A stretch of 64,000 nucleotides of DNA from Streptomyces sp. HUAS 15-9 (GTDB taxonomy: Bacteria; Actinomycetota; Actinomycetes; Streptomycetales; Streptomycetaceae): the NCBI RefSeq assembly GCF_025642155.1, contig NZ_CP106798.1, forward strand, positions 4,898,001-4,962,000, read 5' to 3'. A program made the translations under genes and the position numbers. This document shows positions 50,918-60,111 of the stretch, one piece after another. The notes under the pieces were generated by a model. That model made no database searches. It had not been told where the DNA came from and was given only the letters and a program-made list of their open reading frames with translations. Position 1 is the stretch's first letter, and each line of letters starts with the position of its first letter.

Positions 50918-51174
50918 GCACCAACGTCCGCGCCACACCCACCACCTCGGCCAAGGACACCCGCTCCTGCGGGCTGTGCGCAACCTTGATGTCCCCCGGC
51001 CCGAACTGCAGCGTCGGTATCCCGGCCCCGGCATACAGCCGCAGGTCGCTCCCGTACGGCGCCCCGCGCTCCCGGTCACGCTGGGATCGCCAGCAGTTCG
51101 AGCAGGGTGCGGCCGATGGCCTCCTCGTCGACGGAGCCGAGGGCGGCGGCCTCCTTCCGTCCCGTCGGGTTCAC
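50886..51174 (-). pseudogene. M20-family metallopeptidase remnant (internal deletion plus frameshift)
   Basis: On the - strand the gene starts at a GTG overlapping the permease stop as GTGA. It encodes an M20 start (SVDEEAIGRTLLELLAIP); one base change then shifts the frame, and in the next frame SVTGS continues. A few codons later the sequence jumps to the C-terminal end of the same family: APYGSDLRLYAGAGIPTLQFGPG, then AHSPQERVSLAEV. About 300 residues, including all metal ligands, are missing. It was the last gene of the GntR-permease operon, presumably a peptidase or deacylase for the imported substrate. Confidence 0.8.
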
Positions 51175-52640
51175 TCCACGTCGGCGACGACCGACCCGAC
51201 GCGTTCGGCCAGGCCCGGGTCGCGGCGGACCAGGAGGGTCGCATAGCCGACGGAGCCGAGCAGCGCGGCCAGTGCCGCGTAGGGGAACCAGCTGTACGGC
51301 GCCGGCTGTCCCGGCTTGGCGAGGTAGTAGAGCGGAACCAGGATGGCCAGGGTGCCGATCGCGGGCAGCACCAGGTGCCGTACCACCCGGAACTCCTGCG
51401 GACGGTATCTGCGGTAGTACAGCGGCAGGGCGATGTTGGAGGCGAGGTAGACCAGCAGGATCAGCAGGGAGCCCAGGCTGGAGGACTCGGTGAAGAAGAC
51501 CACGGGGTCCATCGAGCCCTTTCCGCCGAGCAGATGCCCCAGGCCCCAGCCCGCGATGATCAGCAGCGCGGTGACGGCGAAGGTGACGATCGCGTTGGTC
51601 GGCGTACGGCGGGTGGGATGCACATAGCCGAAGAAGGACGGCAGCAGCCCCTCGCGTCCGGCGTTGAACACCAGCCGCGCCTGGGAGTTGATCCCTGCGA
51701 TCAGCACCCCGAGGGTGGAGGTCAGGCCCCCGACGTAGGCGACGAACGCCAGCGCGCCGAGGGTGTGGCGGGCGACGTCGATGAAGGGGATGGGGGAGGC
51801 GCCGAGCCGCTCCACGTCGTAGCCGAAGCCGGTGACCGTGGCGTACGAGAAGAGGATGTAGCTCACCGTCATGATCGCGACGGAGGAGAACACCGCGCGG
51901 CCGACGTTGCGCCGTGGGTTCTCCGTCTCCTCGGCCAGCGCCGCCGAGTTCTCCCAGCCGATGAACAGATACACCGCCAGCGGGAAGCCCGCCGCCAGCC
52001 CCTGGAGGCCGTGGGTGAGGTGGCTCGGCAGGAACGGAGCTGCCGAGAGGTGGCCGCGGTGCTCGACGAGGGTCGCGATCGAGACCACGACCAGGACCAG
52101 CATCTCCACGACGAAGAAGTAGCCGGCCCACTTGGTGGAGACCACGATCCCGCGCAGCATCAGCATCACGGCCAGCCCGGTCAGCAGCAGCGTCCAGATG
52201 ATCCACGGCAGGTCGACGCCGGTGTAGTGGTTGAGCGTGATCTGTACGAACCCGCCCGAGATCGCGATGACGGAGCCCATCGCGATGATGTAGCCGAGGC
52301 CGGCCAGCAGCGCCGTGGTCACCGCGCTGACCGGCCCGAAGGTCTTGCCTACGAAGGTGATGAAGCTGCCCGCCGAGGGGTGCGCCCGGGAGAACTCGGC
52401 GAGGGTGTTGCCCAGCAGGGCGACGGCGACGCCCGCGGCGGCGATGGTCAGTGGGGAGGCGACGCCCGCGGTGGTGGCCAGGAAGGCGAAGCCGAAGAAG
52501 AAGCTCATGGCCGGGCCGACGTTGGCCATCGTGGCGGCGGCGATGTCCGCCATGCCGAGGACGCCGCCGCGCAGCCGCTGGGGCGCGCCGTCGGTCTGGC
52601 CCGACGTCGGGGACGGGCCGACCGCTCCGGGGTCGGGCAT
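51171..52640 (-). CDS. APC-family amino acid permease
   Basis: The 489-residue protein has about twelve membrane segments and the APC marks near the start (GGVLGMADIAAATMANVGPAMS) and in helix 6 (FPLAVYLFIGWENSAALAEETENPRRNVGRAV). It probably imports an amino acid or amine. ATG 52640 has AAGGAG 9 bases upstream; a longer frame to 52856 would invade the regulator gene. It is transcribed after the GntR gene and is followed by the M20 remnant. Confidence 0.92.
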   Translation of the reverse strand: MPDPGAVGPSPTSGQTDGAPQRLRGGVLGMADIAAATMANVGPAMSFFFGFAFLATTAGVASPLTIAAAGVAVALLGNTLAEFSRAHPSAGSFITFVGKTFGPVSAVTTALLAGLGYIIAMGSVIAISGGFVQITLNHYTGVDLPWIIWTLLLTGLAVMLMLRGIVVSTKWAGYFFVVEMLVLVVVSIATLVEHRGHLSAAPFLPSHLTHGLQGLAAGFPLAVYLFIGWENSAALAEETENPRRNVGRAVFSSVAIMTVSYILFSYATVTGFGYDVERLGASPIPFIDVARHTLGALAFVAYVGGLTSTLGVLIAGINSQARLVFNAGREGLLPSFFGYVHPTRRTPTNAIVTFAVTALLIIAGWGLGHLLGGKGSMDPVVFFTESSSLGSLLILLVYLASNIALPLYYRRYRPQEFRVVRHLVLPAIGTLAILVPLYYLAKPGQPAPYSWFPYAALAALLGSVGYATLLVRRDPGLAERVGSVVADVE

Positions 52641-52711
52641 GGCGACGGCTCCTTCTCGGGGGTGGCGGCACGGGCAGGGGAGGGAAGGGGGCTGGCCGGC
52701 GCGAGCGGGTG

Positions 52712-53446
52712 TCAGTCCGGGACGGCGTGCTGGTGGGCCTTCACCGCTCGTACCGCCGGGGCCATCGCGCCGCGGGTGAGCTCGTCCAGCAGGTCGGCGT
52801 GGCAGCGGTTGCGGGCCCGAATGACGGCGGGTGCCGGAGCGGGCCGCAGCAGGCACTGCCGGCCGAGCAGGTCGGCGGCGAACTCACGGATGCCGGCGCC
52901 GCCCAGCGTCTGTGCGAGGTCGAGGTGGAAGCGGGTCTCCAGTTCGAGCAGCCGGGCCTCCTCGTAGACCTGGTTCATCTCGTCGACCAGGGCGCGCAGC
53001 CCGTCGAGCCGGCCGTCCGGGATCTCGCCTGCGGTGTGGGCCACGAGACCGCACTCGAGCAGCAGGTGGAAGGCCTCCAGCGCGTCCGCCTCGGTGGCGT
53101 CGTGCATCAGGGCGACGACCGTGTCCCAGTCCGCCGCGACGAAGGTCCCGCCGGCCCGGCCCCGACGGCGGTCGAGCAGCCCGTCCTGGCACATGCCCTC
53201 CAGCGCGCGGCGCACGGTGATCTCACTGATCCCCAGTTCCTCGGCGAGGACGCCGGCGTCCGGCAGCCGGTCTCCCGGTGCCACGGACTTCAGGCGTACC
53301 CGCAGGGCGATCCGTGAGCGGACGAGCTCCGATCCGGTGGGGCCCCGGCCCGTCAGGACGCGGGTGTCCCATACCCCGGCGACCGGCGCGGGCCGTGCGG
53401 GACCCGGCTGGTTGTAGGGACCGAACTTGCCCGCTGCATTCACCAC
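52712..53446 (-). CDS. GntR-family regulator (FadR/FCD type)
   Basis: The 244-residue protein has an N-terminal winged helix (GDRLPDAGVLAEELGISEITVRRALEGMCQDGLLDRRRG) and an all-helical FCD-type ligand domain (FHLDLAQTLGG, RNRCHADLLDELTRG). It likely senses an amino acid derivative and controls the permease gene that follows and perhaps the divergent permease at 53706. The start is GTG 53446. Confidence 0.9.
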   Translation of the reverse strand: MVNAAGKFGPYNQPGPARPAPVAGVWDTRVLTGRGPTGSELVRSRIALRVRLKSVAPGDRLPDAGVLAEELGISEITVRRALEGMCQDGLLDRRRGRAGGTFVAADWDTVVALMHDATEADALEAFHLLLECGLVAHTAGEIPDGRLDGLRALVDEMNQVYEEARLLELETRFHLDLAQTLGGAGIREFAADLLGRQCLLRPAPAPAVIRARNRCHADLLDELTRGAMAPAVRAVKAHQHAVPD

Positions 53447-53640
53447 GACGCCACCCTAACGGCCTGCCGAGCGGGGACTTGGCCCGCGGCGACGGTATCC
53501 GTACGGGGGGTTCTCGCGACCATGCCGCGTTGTTGTGCATGGGGGCTCCCCAGGGGCCGGAACACGGGGACGACGCGGTGGCCGCACCCAAAGATGCGGC
53601 TCCGCGCGCTGCACGAAAAATAGAGCAAGGTGAACAGTTA

Positions 53641-53653
53641 AACAAGTCTTGTT
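53641..53653. promoter_or_regulatory. palindromic operator candidate between GntR regulator and permease
   Basis: AACAAGTCTTGTT is a perfect 13-base palindrome around a central T, in an AT-richer patch about 53 bases before the divergent permease gene. The size fits a GntR operator. Confidence 0.5.
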
Positions 53654-53705
53654 CTTTTGGATCGTACTGAACTAATTTCCAGACGCCCTGGTCCGCCCTC
53701 CCTCC

Positions 53706-55178
53706 ATGGATGTCGAGATGACCACACGTCCCCCCGTCCCCGCCCCTTCGGACACCGGCCCGGCGACGACCGCCGCCGAGAGCGCTCCGGCCGACTCCGG
53801 TCTGCAGGCCGGACTGAAGAACCGCCACCTGTCGATGATCGCGATCGGCGGCGTCATCGGCGCAGGCCTGTTCGTCGGCTCCGGCTCCGGCATCGCCGCC
53901 GCGGGCCCCGGCATCCTCGTGTCCTACGCGCTCGTCGGCGTCCTCGTCGTCCTGGTCATGCGCATGCTCGGCGAGATGGCCGCGGCCAACCCGACCTCCG
54001 GCTCGTTCTCCGCGTACGCGGACCGCGCGCTGGGCCGCTGGGCCGGATTCACCATCGGCTGGCTGTACTGGTTCTTCTGGGTCGTGGTGCTCGCGGTCGA
54101 GGCGACCGCCGGGGCGAAGATCCTGGCCGGCTGGATTCCGGCGGTCCCGCAGTGGGGCTGGGCACTGATCGTCATGACCGTCCTCACCGCCACCAACCTG
54201 GCCTCGGTCAGCTCCTACGGCGAGTTCGAGTTCTGGTTCGCCGGCATCAAGGTCGTCGCCATCGCCGTGTTCATCGTGATCGGCGGCCTGGCGATCTTCG
54301 GTCTCCTCCCCGGCTCCGACCACCCGGCATCCGGCTTCTCCTACCTCACCTCGCACGGCGGCTTCCTGCCGAACGGCCCCGGCGCGATCCTCACCGGCGT
54401 CCTGATGGTGGTCTTCTCCTTCATGGGCAGCGAGATCGTCACGCTGGCGGCGGGGGAGACCGCGGACCCGCGGGCCGCCGTCACCAAGGCCACCAACAGC
54501 GTGATCTGGCGGATCGCGGTGTTCTACCTGGGCTCGATCCTGATCGTGGTCTCGCTGCTGCGCTGGGACGACCCGGCGATCCTCAAGGACGGCTCGTACG
54601 TCGCGGCCCTCAGCTCCATCGGTATCCCGCACGCCGCCCAGATCATGAACGCGATCGTGCTGACCTCGGTCCTGTCCTGCCTCAACTCCGGCCTCTACAC
54701 CGCCTCGCGCATGGCCTTCTCCCTCGGCCGGCGCAGCGACGCCCCGGCCTCCTTCGGCCGGGCCACGGGACGCGGCGTGCCGCGTGCGGCCATCCTGGCC
54801 TCGGTGGTCTTCGGCTTCGTCGCGGTCGCCTTCAACTACCTGTGGCCGGACACGGTCTTCCAGTTCCTGCTCAACTCCTCCGGCGCGATCGCCCTGTTCG
54901 TCTGGATGGTGATCTGCTTCTCCCAGCTGCGCATGCGCAAGATCATCGAACGGGAGACACCGGAGAAGCTGGTCGTCAGGATGTGGCTGTACCCCTACCT
55001 GACCTGGGCCACCATCGCCCTGATCACCTTCGTACTGGGCTACATGCTCACCGACACGGCCGACGGCGGCGGCCGCGACCAGGTGGTCCTGTCCACCCTG
55101 GTGGCCATCGGTGTGGTCGTCTTCGCCCTGATCCGCGAACGCCGGGCCCGCAACCGGAACGCGGTCACGTCGTCGTAG
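53706..55178 (+). CDS. amino acid permease, AAT/GABA-permease type
   Basis: The 490-residue protein has twelve membrane segments and the APC-family motif LKNRHLSMIAIGGVIGAGLFVGSG with MLGEMAAANPTSGSF, as in GABA and aromatic amino acid permeases. Helix 6 has FSFMGSEIVTLAAGETADPRAA. ATG 53706 and ATG 53718 are both possible starts. It is divergent from the GntR regulator, with an operator candidate between them, and ends at a strong terminator. Confidence 0.93.
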   Translation: MDVEMTTRPPVPAPSDTGPATTAAESAPADSGLQAGLKNRHLSMIAIGGVIGAGLFVGSGSGIAAAGPGILVSYALVGVLVVLVMRMLGEMAAANPTSGSFSAYADRALGRWAGFTIGWLYWFFWVVVLAVEATAGAKILAGWIPAVPQWGWALIVMTVLTATNLASVSSYGEFEFWFAGIKVVAIAVFIVIGGLAIFGLLPGSDHPASGFSYLTSHGGFLPNGPGAILTGVLMVVFSFMGSEIVTLAAGETADPRAAVTKATNSVIWRIAVFYLGSILIVVSLLRWDDPAILKDGSYVAALSSIGIPHAAQIMNAIVLTSVLSCLNSGLYTASRMAFSLGRRSDAPASFGRATGRGVPRAAILASVVFGFVAVAFNYLWPDTVFQFLLNSSGAIALFVWMVICFSQLRMRKIIERETPEKLVVRMWLYPYLTWATIALITFVLGYMLTDTADGGGRDQVVLSTLVAIGVVVFALIRERRARNRNAVTSS

Positions 55179-55194
55179 GGACGACCTTGCGCAA

Positions 55195-55228
55195 CGGCGG
55201 TGGTGCGGCTCCGGCCGCACCACCGCCG
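55195..55228 (+). terminator. terminator after the amino acid permease
   Basis: CGGCGGTGGTGCGGC and GCCGCACCACCGCCG form a perfect 15-bp stem with a 4-base loop, 17 bases after the stop codon. Confidence 0.82.
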
Positions 55229-55639
55229 TGGGCGTGCACAAGGGAGGGGCCCAACAACCCCGCCCGTCGGCATGTGAAGCTTGTGGGATTTCAGCTCGGG
55301 GCCGTACCCGGCGGTTCACGGGGGCTTTTCGGCTTCATGTGCGCTGCATTGGTTCCACGAGGACCTGCCACGACGGCGCCTGACCGCGACGGGCGCTGTG
55401 ACGACCGACGGGCGCTGCGACGGCCACGGGGAGAATCTGGCGGCGCGGGCGAGGGATGAACCCATCGGTTTGTCGCTGTCCAAGGGCGGCAACGTGCCGT
55501 TGGGCAGAAAGGCACCGGGTCCGAGGGCAGTTGTGGTGAGCCTCGGGCCACGAAAACCGCGCGCGGTCAGAGGTTCGGCCGGATGCCGAGTGCCTGCCGA
55601 GACGACGACGGTACTCGGCGAGCTGTCCGCGACGGCGGG
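55229..55639. other. gene-free stretch
   Basis: These 411 bases have lower coding bias than the neighbours, and every frame is either broken or compositionally odd. I see no RNA gene and no clear repeat; GGCGCTGTGACGACCGACGGGCGCTG contains a short direct repeat. It may be decayed sequence. Confidence 0.4.
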
Positions 55640-55906
55640 TCATTCGCGGGAGTTGCCGACCAGGATGCGGTAACCGATGAGCAGCACCAGGGAACCGGCG
55701 ATCGCGGCAGCCCAGGTGTAGAGGTCGAAGAAGTCCTTCTCCACCGGGCGGTCGAGGAAGCGGGCGGAGAGCCAGCCGCCGACGAATGCGCCCGCGACGC
55801 CGATGAGAGTGGTGCCGATCAGTCCGCCCCGGTCGCGGCCGGGCAGCAGCACCTTGGCGATGGCTCCGGCGAGCAGGCCGAGGATGAGCCAGCTGATGAT
55901 GCCCAC
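55640..55906 (-). CDS. GlsB/YeaQ/YmgE family membrane protein
   Basis: The 88-residue protein has three membrane segments with the family pattern: GIISWLILGLLAGAIAKVLLPG, then GGLIGTTLIGVAGAFVGGWLSA and a C-terminal AAAIAGSLVLLIGYR. Such transglycosylase-associated or stress-response proteins are upregulated under osmotic or acid stress in other bacteria. GTG 55906 follows GGAGGA; the longer upstream frame is not conserved. Confidence 0.9.
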   Translation of the reverse strand: MGIISWLILGLLAGAIAKVLLPGRDRGGLIGTTLIGVAGAFVGGWLSARFLDRPVEKDFFDLYTWAAAIAGSLVLLIGYRILVGNSRE

Positions 55907-56180
55907 AGTGTTGTTCCTCCCGTTGGGTCGGATCCGCGTCGAGTGAGCCGGAGACCGACACGTGGTTCGCTTGTCTGCGCAAGCCCGGTAATGCTTGGTC
56001 AGGTGGTATGGGGATGGGTATGCCGCGATGGCAGGTGGGGCAGGCGCCGGTCCACAGGGCGAGGACCGTCTGCGGCTCCCGGACGACTTCGTGGAGGCCC
56101 GGGCCGGCACCGCGTCTTCGGGGCCCGGGTCGGCCGTTGGAGGATGCAGATGGCGTGGGCGCTGCCCAGAGCCGGATCTT

Positions 56181-56282
56181 TCAGTCCGTGATTTCCTTGG
56201 CGGCGCGGATTCCCGCCAGGTAGGCGCCGTGGACGGTCTGGTAGGAGTCGCGGTGCGTGGCCTCGCCGGCGAACCGGGCGAC
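56181..56282 (-). pseudogene. C-terminal fragment of an FAD-dependent amine oxidase
   Basis: On the - strand 33 codons encode the typical end of a flavin monoamine oxidase: FAGEATHRDSYQTVHGAYL and then GIRAAKEITD before a stop. This is the flavin-binding C-terminal motif. The other 400 or so residues are missing; immediately beyond, the sequence belongs to a truncated regulator gene on the opposite strand. Confidence 0.82.
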
Positions 56283-56712
56283 CCTGGTCCGTCATTTCCC
56301 TACCCGTAAGCTCCTGGTGCAGGCGATGGCCGAGAAGATCCTGGACGACTGCGACCGGGTCCTGGCCCAGGCCGAGGCCGGCGCCGCGCCCATGGAGCAA
56401 ATACTGGGCGGGCTGGTCGCCGAGTACACGCCGTTCGCCCAGTTGTGGAACCTGGTCTACGTCGATCCCGACGTCTCGGGTCTGCCCGAGGCCAGCACGC
56501 GGGCCAAGGCGATCTTCCTCCGGACCGTCAAGCTCATGGAGCGCGGCCAGAGATCGGGGCTGCTGCGGGGCGACATGCCGGCCACCTGGCTGGCCTCGAC
56601 GTTCTGCGGCCTGGCCGAGACCGCATGGGAGCTGACACTCGAAGGCCACATGGGAGCACGCCAAGCCCCGGACTTCATCAACGCGATCCTGCTGCACGGC
56701 GCGGTCGCCTGA
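56278..56712 (+). pseudogene. TetR-family regulator lacking its DNA-binding half
   Basis: The readable part begins with ATLVRHFPTRKLLVQAMAEKI, the last helix of a TetR HTH. A normal TetR ligand domain of about 130 residues follows (QILGGLVAEYTPFAQLWNLVY and LEGHMGARQAPDFIN). The first 40 or so residues with the DNA-recognition helix are missing. A GTG at 56257 could still start translation of a protein that cannot bind DNA. Confidence 0.75.
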
Positions 56713-56853
56713 CCATCGCCCGGCACCATCTGGTCCCGGGCCCTGGCCGACTGGTCACGTGAGCGCTGCGACCCGCCGACTGCAGCGGTGGTGACGGGCC
56801 CGCCGAGGTCGCGCCGTAAGCTGCGCCGGGTTTCTGATTCACGGGAGGCGTGG

Positions 56854-58344
56854 GTGGGGCGGGAAATGGTCCTCAGTGGCCGGTACGAGCTGGCCGAGAA
56901 GCTCGGGCAGGGTGGCATGGGAACGGTCCATCGGGGAGTGGACCGGCAGTTGCGCCGCACCGTCGCAGTCAAGCTGCTCTCCTCGGAGTTGGCCCACGAT
57001 CCGCAGTCGCGAGCCCGTTTCCGGCGTGAGGCTCACGCGGCCGCCGCGCTGAACCATCCGGCGGTGGCCACCATCCACGACGTCGGCGAGGAGCCGCACC
57101 TGGATGGCCCGCGGCCCTACCTGGTCATGGAGTACGTGCAGGGCACCACGCTCGCCGAGGTGCTGCACGGCGGCCCACTCCCCGTCGCCGAGGCGATCAA
57201 CGTGGCCTGCGCGGTACTGGACGCGCTGCGGCACAGTCACGAGCGCGGCATTGTGCACAGGGACATCAAGCCCTCGAACATCATGCTCACCGGCCCCGGC
57301 ACCGTGAAGGTCCTCGACTTCGGCATCGCCAAGGCGTTCACCGAGGCCGCCACCCGCATCACCGGCAGCGGTGCGGCGATTGGCACTCCCGCTTACCTTT
57401 CTCCCGAGCAGATCAACGGGGCGGAGATCGACCATCGAGCCGATCTGTACGCGATGGGGTGTCTGCTGCACGAACTGCTGACCGGGCAGACCCCGTTCCG
57501 TGGCGAATCGCCCTTCGCCGTCATGCACCAGCACCTGTACGCCGAACCCGAACCGGTCTCCCGGCTGAGCCCGCAGATACCACCCGCGGTGGAGGCGGTG
57601 ATCCTGCGCGCCCTCGGCAAGGAACCGAAGGAACGGTTCGCCGATGCCGGGCAGATGCGCGGAGCCCTCGCCGACGCCCTGACACAGGCCTCCATGCCGA
57701 CGGTCCAGGCCACCACGCCCGGGCCTTCGGCGACGCGAACCGGCGGCCGAACCGCTTCCCGGGACAAGTTCCGTATCTCACTGCGCCCTTCCGCGGACAA
57801 CGCGCTGGCCCTGCTCGGATGTCTGCTGTCGCTGCTGTGCGCACGTGGCCACCTGGTGGACACCGCTCACTTCGGCCGGGTCGCCATCGCGGCCGCCGCG
57901 TTGGGCGTGGTGACGCTGCCGTGGTCGACACGCCTGTCATGCGCGGTGGGCTGGGGGCCGGTGGCCGAGTCCGTGGCGGTCAACTCCGAACTGCGGCGCG
58001 CCGACATCGGCTGGGGTCACTCGTACGTCGCCATCGCCGTCCTGCTGGCAGTGACCGCCGCCTGCTGCCTCGTCAGCGTGGTACGCAGCCAGGAGCGCGG
58101 CGCCGGCTCACTGGTCGCCTTCTGGTTCAGTGCCACCGCGTCGATCTGGTACTTCCTCGACGACCTGCACAAGCTCTTCGTCTTCTACCTGCTGCTGTCG
58201 TTGACGGTCGTTGTCACCGTGTCATGGGAGACCGTCGGACTCGTGCGGCGCCGGGCCGCCGCCCGGCCGCCGGCTCACGACTACGTCGACCCGGAACCTC
58301 AGGGCATGACGAGGTCGTCGGACGGCCTGGAAATCAGCGCGTGA
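56854..58344 (+). CDS. Ser/Thr protein kinase with C-terminal membrane bundle
   Basis: The 496-residue protein has an N-terminal eukaryotic-type kinase domain of about 275 residues. The Gly loop is LGQGGMGTV, the ATP-binding Lys is in VAVKLLSS, the catalytic loop [13 protein letters not shown] in LDFGIAKAF and SPEQ in the activation segment. A Pro/Thr linker follows, then about four membrane segments ([14 protein letters not shown] through [16 protein letters not shown]). No PASTA or other external sensor is present. GTG 56854 is used because GGGAGG lies 5 bases upstream; ATG 56866 is an alternative. It stands in a region of gene remnants. Confidence 0.9.
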   Translation: MGREMVLSGRYELAEKLGQGGMGTVHRGVDRQLRRTVAVKLLSSELAHDPQSRARFRREAHAAAALNHPAVATIHDVGEEPHLDGPRPYLVMEYVQGTTLAEVLHGGPLPVAEAINVACAVLDALRHSHERGIVHRDIKPSNIMLTGPGTVKVLDFGIAKAFTEAATRITGSGAAIGTPAYLSPEQINGAEIDHRADLYAMGCLLHELLTGQTPFRGESPFAVMHQHLYAEPEPVSRLSPQIPPAVEAVILRALGKEPKERFADAGQMRGALADALTQASMPTVQATTPGPSATRTGGRTASRDKFRISLRPSADNALALLGCLLSLLCARGHLVDTAHFGRVAIAAAALGVVTLPWSTRLSCAVGWGPVAESVAVNSELRRADIGWGHSYVAIAVLLAVTAACCLVSVVRSQERGAGSLVAFWFSATASIWYFLDDLHKLFVFYLLLSLTVVVTVSWETVGLVRRRAAARPPAHDYVDPEPQGMTRSSDGLEISA

Positions 58345-58560
58345 GCCGAGGCAATCGGGACCCGAGAGCCCAGACCGGGATCACCGACCCGCCGAGGTGT
58401 CCGGAGACAGGTTCGATGTCCACCACCCCGTGGGCGACCAGAGCCCCGAGATTGTCGTAGAACCAGGCCGGTTCACGGACCGGATGCCGATCGTCCTCAG
58501 GCAGCCCAGCCAGTCCGGCTGACAGGTCACAGGCAGGCAGCCGTTCGTGCGCGACCTGCC
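58334..58560 (-). pseudogene. possible DUF4760-protein remnant
   Basis: On the - strand a short open stretch encodes EPAWFYDNLGALVAHGVVDIEPVSGHLGG followed by a few codons and a stop that overlaps the end of the kinase gene. The pattern of an aromatic residue, then NLG-LV--G-VD, resembles the core of DUF4760 proteins. No start or full domain is left, and the similarity rests on my memory of the family. Confidence 0.35.
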
Positions 58561-59146
58561 AGCCTGCGCCAGCCGCACGCTTCGATACCCGCGGAAGAGA
58601 TCCACTCGTACCGGCAGAGTGTCGGCATGCTCGGTCAGCGGCAATCGCCGAAACGAGACGGCTCCGGTCCCTGTCCGTGTCGCGTTGAGGCCGATCGAAG
58701 AACGCGATGCAGCAACCTGGCGAGGGAGCCGTTGTGGATGCGGTGTGGTGGGCTGCTGGCGCCGTCTGTCAGGCCGGGCCGCGACGCCGTCGAGGGCATG
58801 GGCCGGGGTGCACGGGTGGGGGCGGCTTGGGCCGCGTGGTATCCGCGGGGTCGTTCGGGAGGGACAGCGGGCCGACGGGGCCTGGCAGTTGGCCCCCGGG
58901 GTCGCACACGCCCGCATCTTCCTCAACTCACGGTAAACACCACATCACTGGTGCTCGATGTTGCGCTCGGTTCGCGGACAGCCGGCTGCCGGCCGCCAAC
59001 CCCGGCCCGGCCCCGGCGCGATCGGGATGGTTGTGTATCTGCCGGTCGCCGCCATCGAGGAGGGCCGGGGCGGCGGGGCCTGTCCTCGATGAGCGGCATC
59101 CTGGCCGAGACCGCCTACCGCCCGCTGCCGGTCCGAGGACCCGCTC
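58561..59146. other. gene-free stretch
   Basis: About 590 bases without a credible gene. Reading frames here are rich in Arg, Gly and Pro in a way typical of out-of-frame GC-rich DNA. I find no RNA gene or repeat. It is probably decayed sequence between the kinase and the hydrolase. Confidence 0.4.
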
Positions 59147-59872
59147 TCACTTCAGGTGTCGGCCGAAGAAGCGGTCCCCGTCCTCCCTCTCGAACCACGG
59201 GGTACCGAGGTGGCCGCCCAGATTGGCGTGCAGCGTCTTCTCCTTGCTGCCGAAGGCGTCGAACAGGTCCAGGGCCCGCTGCCGGGGGTTCCCTTCGTCG
59301 TCCCACTGCAGCAGGAGCAGCAGCGGAACGGTGACCTGCCGGGCCTCCTCGCGCTGGGCCTGGGGCACATAACCCCCGGCGAAGAAACCGGCGGCCGCGA
59401 TGCGGGGCTCGACCACCGCAAGGCGGATGCCGAGGGCGGTCCACCCCGAGTATCCGACCGGGCCGCCGATCTCGGGCAGCTCAAGGAGGGCGTCCAGGGT
59501 GGTCCGCCAGTCCGGGACCGCCTTTTCGACCAGGGGGCCGACGAAGGACTCGAAGATCTCGTCGACCCGCTCGCCGGCCTGCATCGCCCGGCGGAGGTCG
59601 GCGCGAGCCTGCTCGTCGGCGGCGGAACGGGGCCGGTCACCGCACCCGGCGGCGTCGATGGAGGCCACCGCGTAGCCGGACGCCGCGGAGAGCCGGGCGC
59701 GGGCCACCAGCCGGGGCTGCGCCTTGGGCAGGCCGTTGTTGTGGGCCATCAGGATCAGCGGAACCGGTGCGGATGCGGATCCGGGCGTCCACAGGGTGCC
59801 GGGGATCTCGCCGAGGGTGAACTCGCGCTCCAGGACGCCGTCGTCGAGGCGCTGTTCGGAAGTGAAATGCAT
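59147..59872 (-). CDS. alpha/beta hydrolase, dienelactone-hydrolase-like
   Basis: The 241-residue protein has the alpha/beta hydrolase fold: an early LILMAHNNGLPK (oxyanion region), nucleophile Ser in VGYSGWTALG, an Asp in LLLLLQWDDEG and a late His in NLGGHLGTPWF. It resembles esterase/DLH-type enzymes of Streptomyces sometimes called YitV-like. The substrate is unknown. It starts at ATG 59872 after a gene-free region of about 190 bases. Confidence 0.88.
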   Translation of the reverse strand: MHFTSEQRLDDGVLEREFTLGEIPGTLWTPGSASAPVPLILMAHNNGLPKAQPRLVARARLSAASGYAVASIDAAGCGDRPRSAADEQARADLRRAMQAGERVDEIFESFVGPLVEKAVPDWRTTLDALLELPEIGGPVGYSGWTALGIRLAVVEPRIAAAGFFAGGYVPQAQREEARQVTVPLLLLLQWDDEGNPRQRALDLFDAFGSKEKTLHANLGGHLGTPWFEREDGDRFFGRHLK

Positions 59873-60059
59873 GGTCGTGCCTTTCGGGAGTGCGCTTGAA
59901 CGGCGCTCCCGGACGACCTATCGCCCGACCGTGACCCCGGAGGGGAGCACCCATGTCGATACTGCGTTCACGGGTACCACCTCCTCGTTCTCTCGCACGG
60001 CCTCCGGGAGATTAGCAACGGCCGCCATGGTCCACCAACGGGTTTTTGCGGATGACAAA

Positions 60060-60083
60060 AGGCGGGGTCCGTAAACCCCGCCT
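60060..60083 (-). terminator. terminator after the small gene at 60112
   Basis: AGGCGGGG pairs with CCCCGCCT around an 8-base loop; on the - strand it follows the stop at 60112 by 28 bases and is followed by TTTTGTC. Confidence 0.7.
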
Positions 60084-60111
60084 GAAATCAGTGAAACCCC
60101 AGCTCAGAAGC

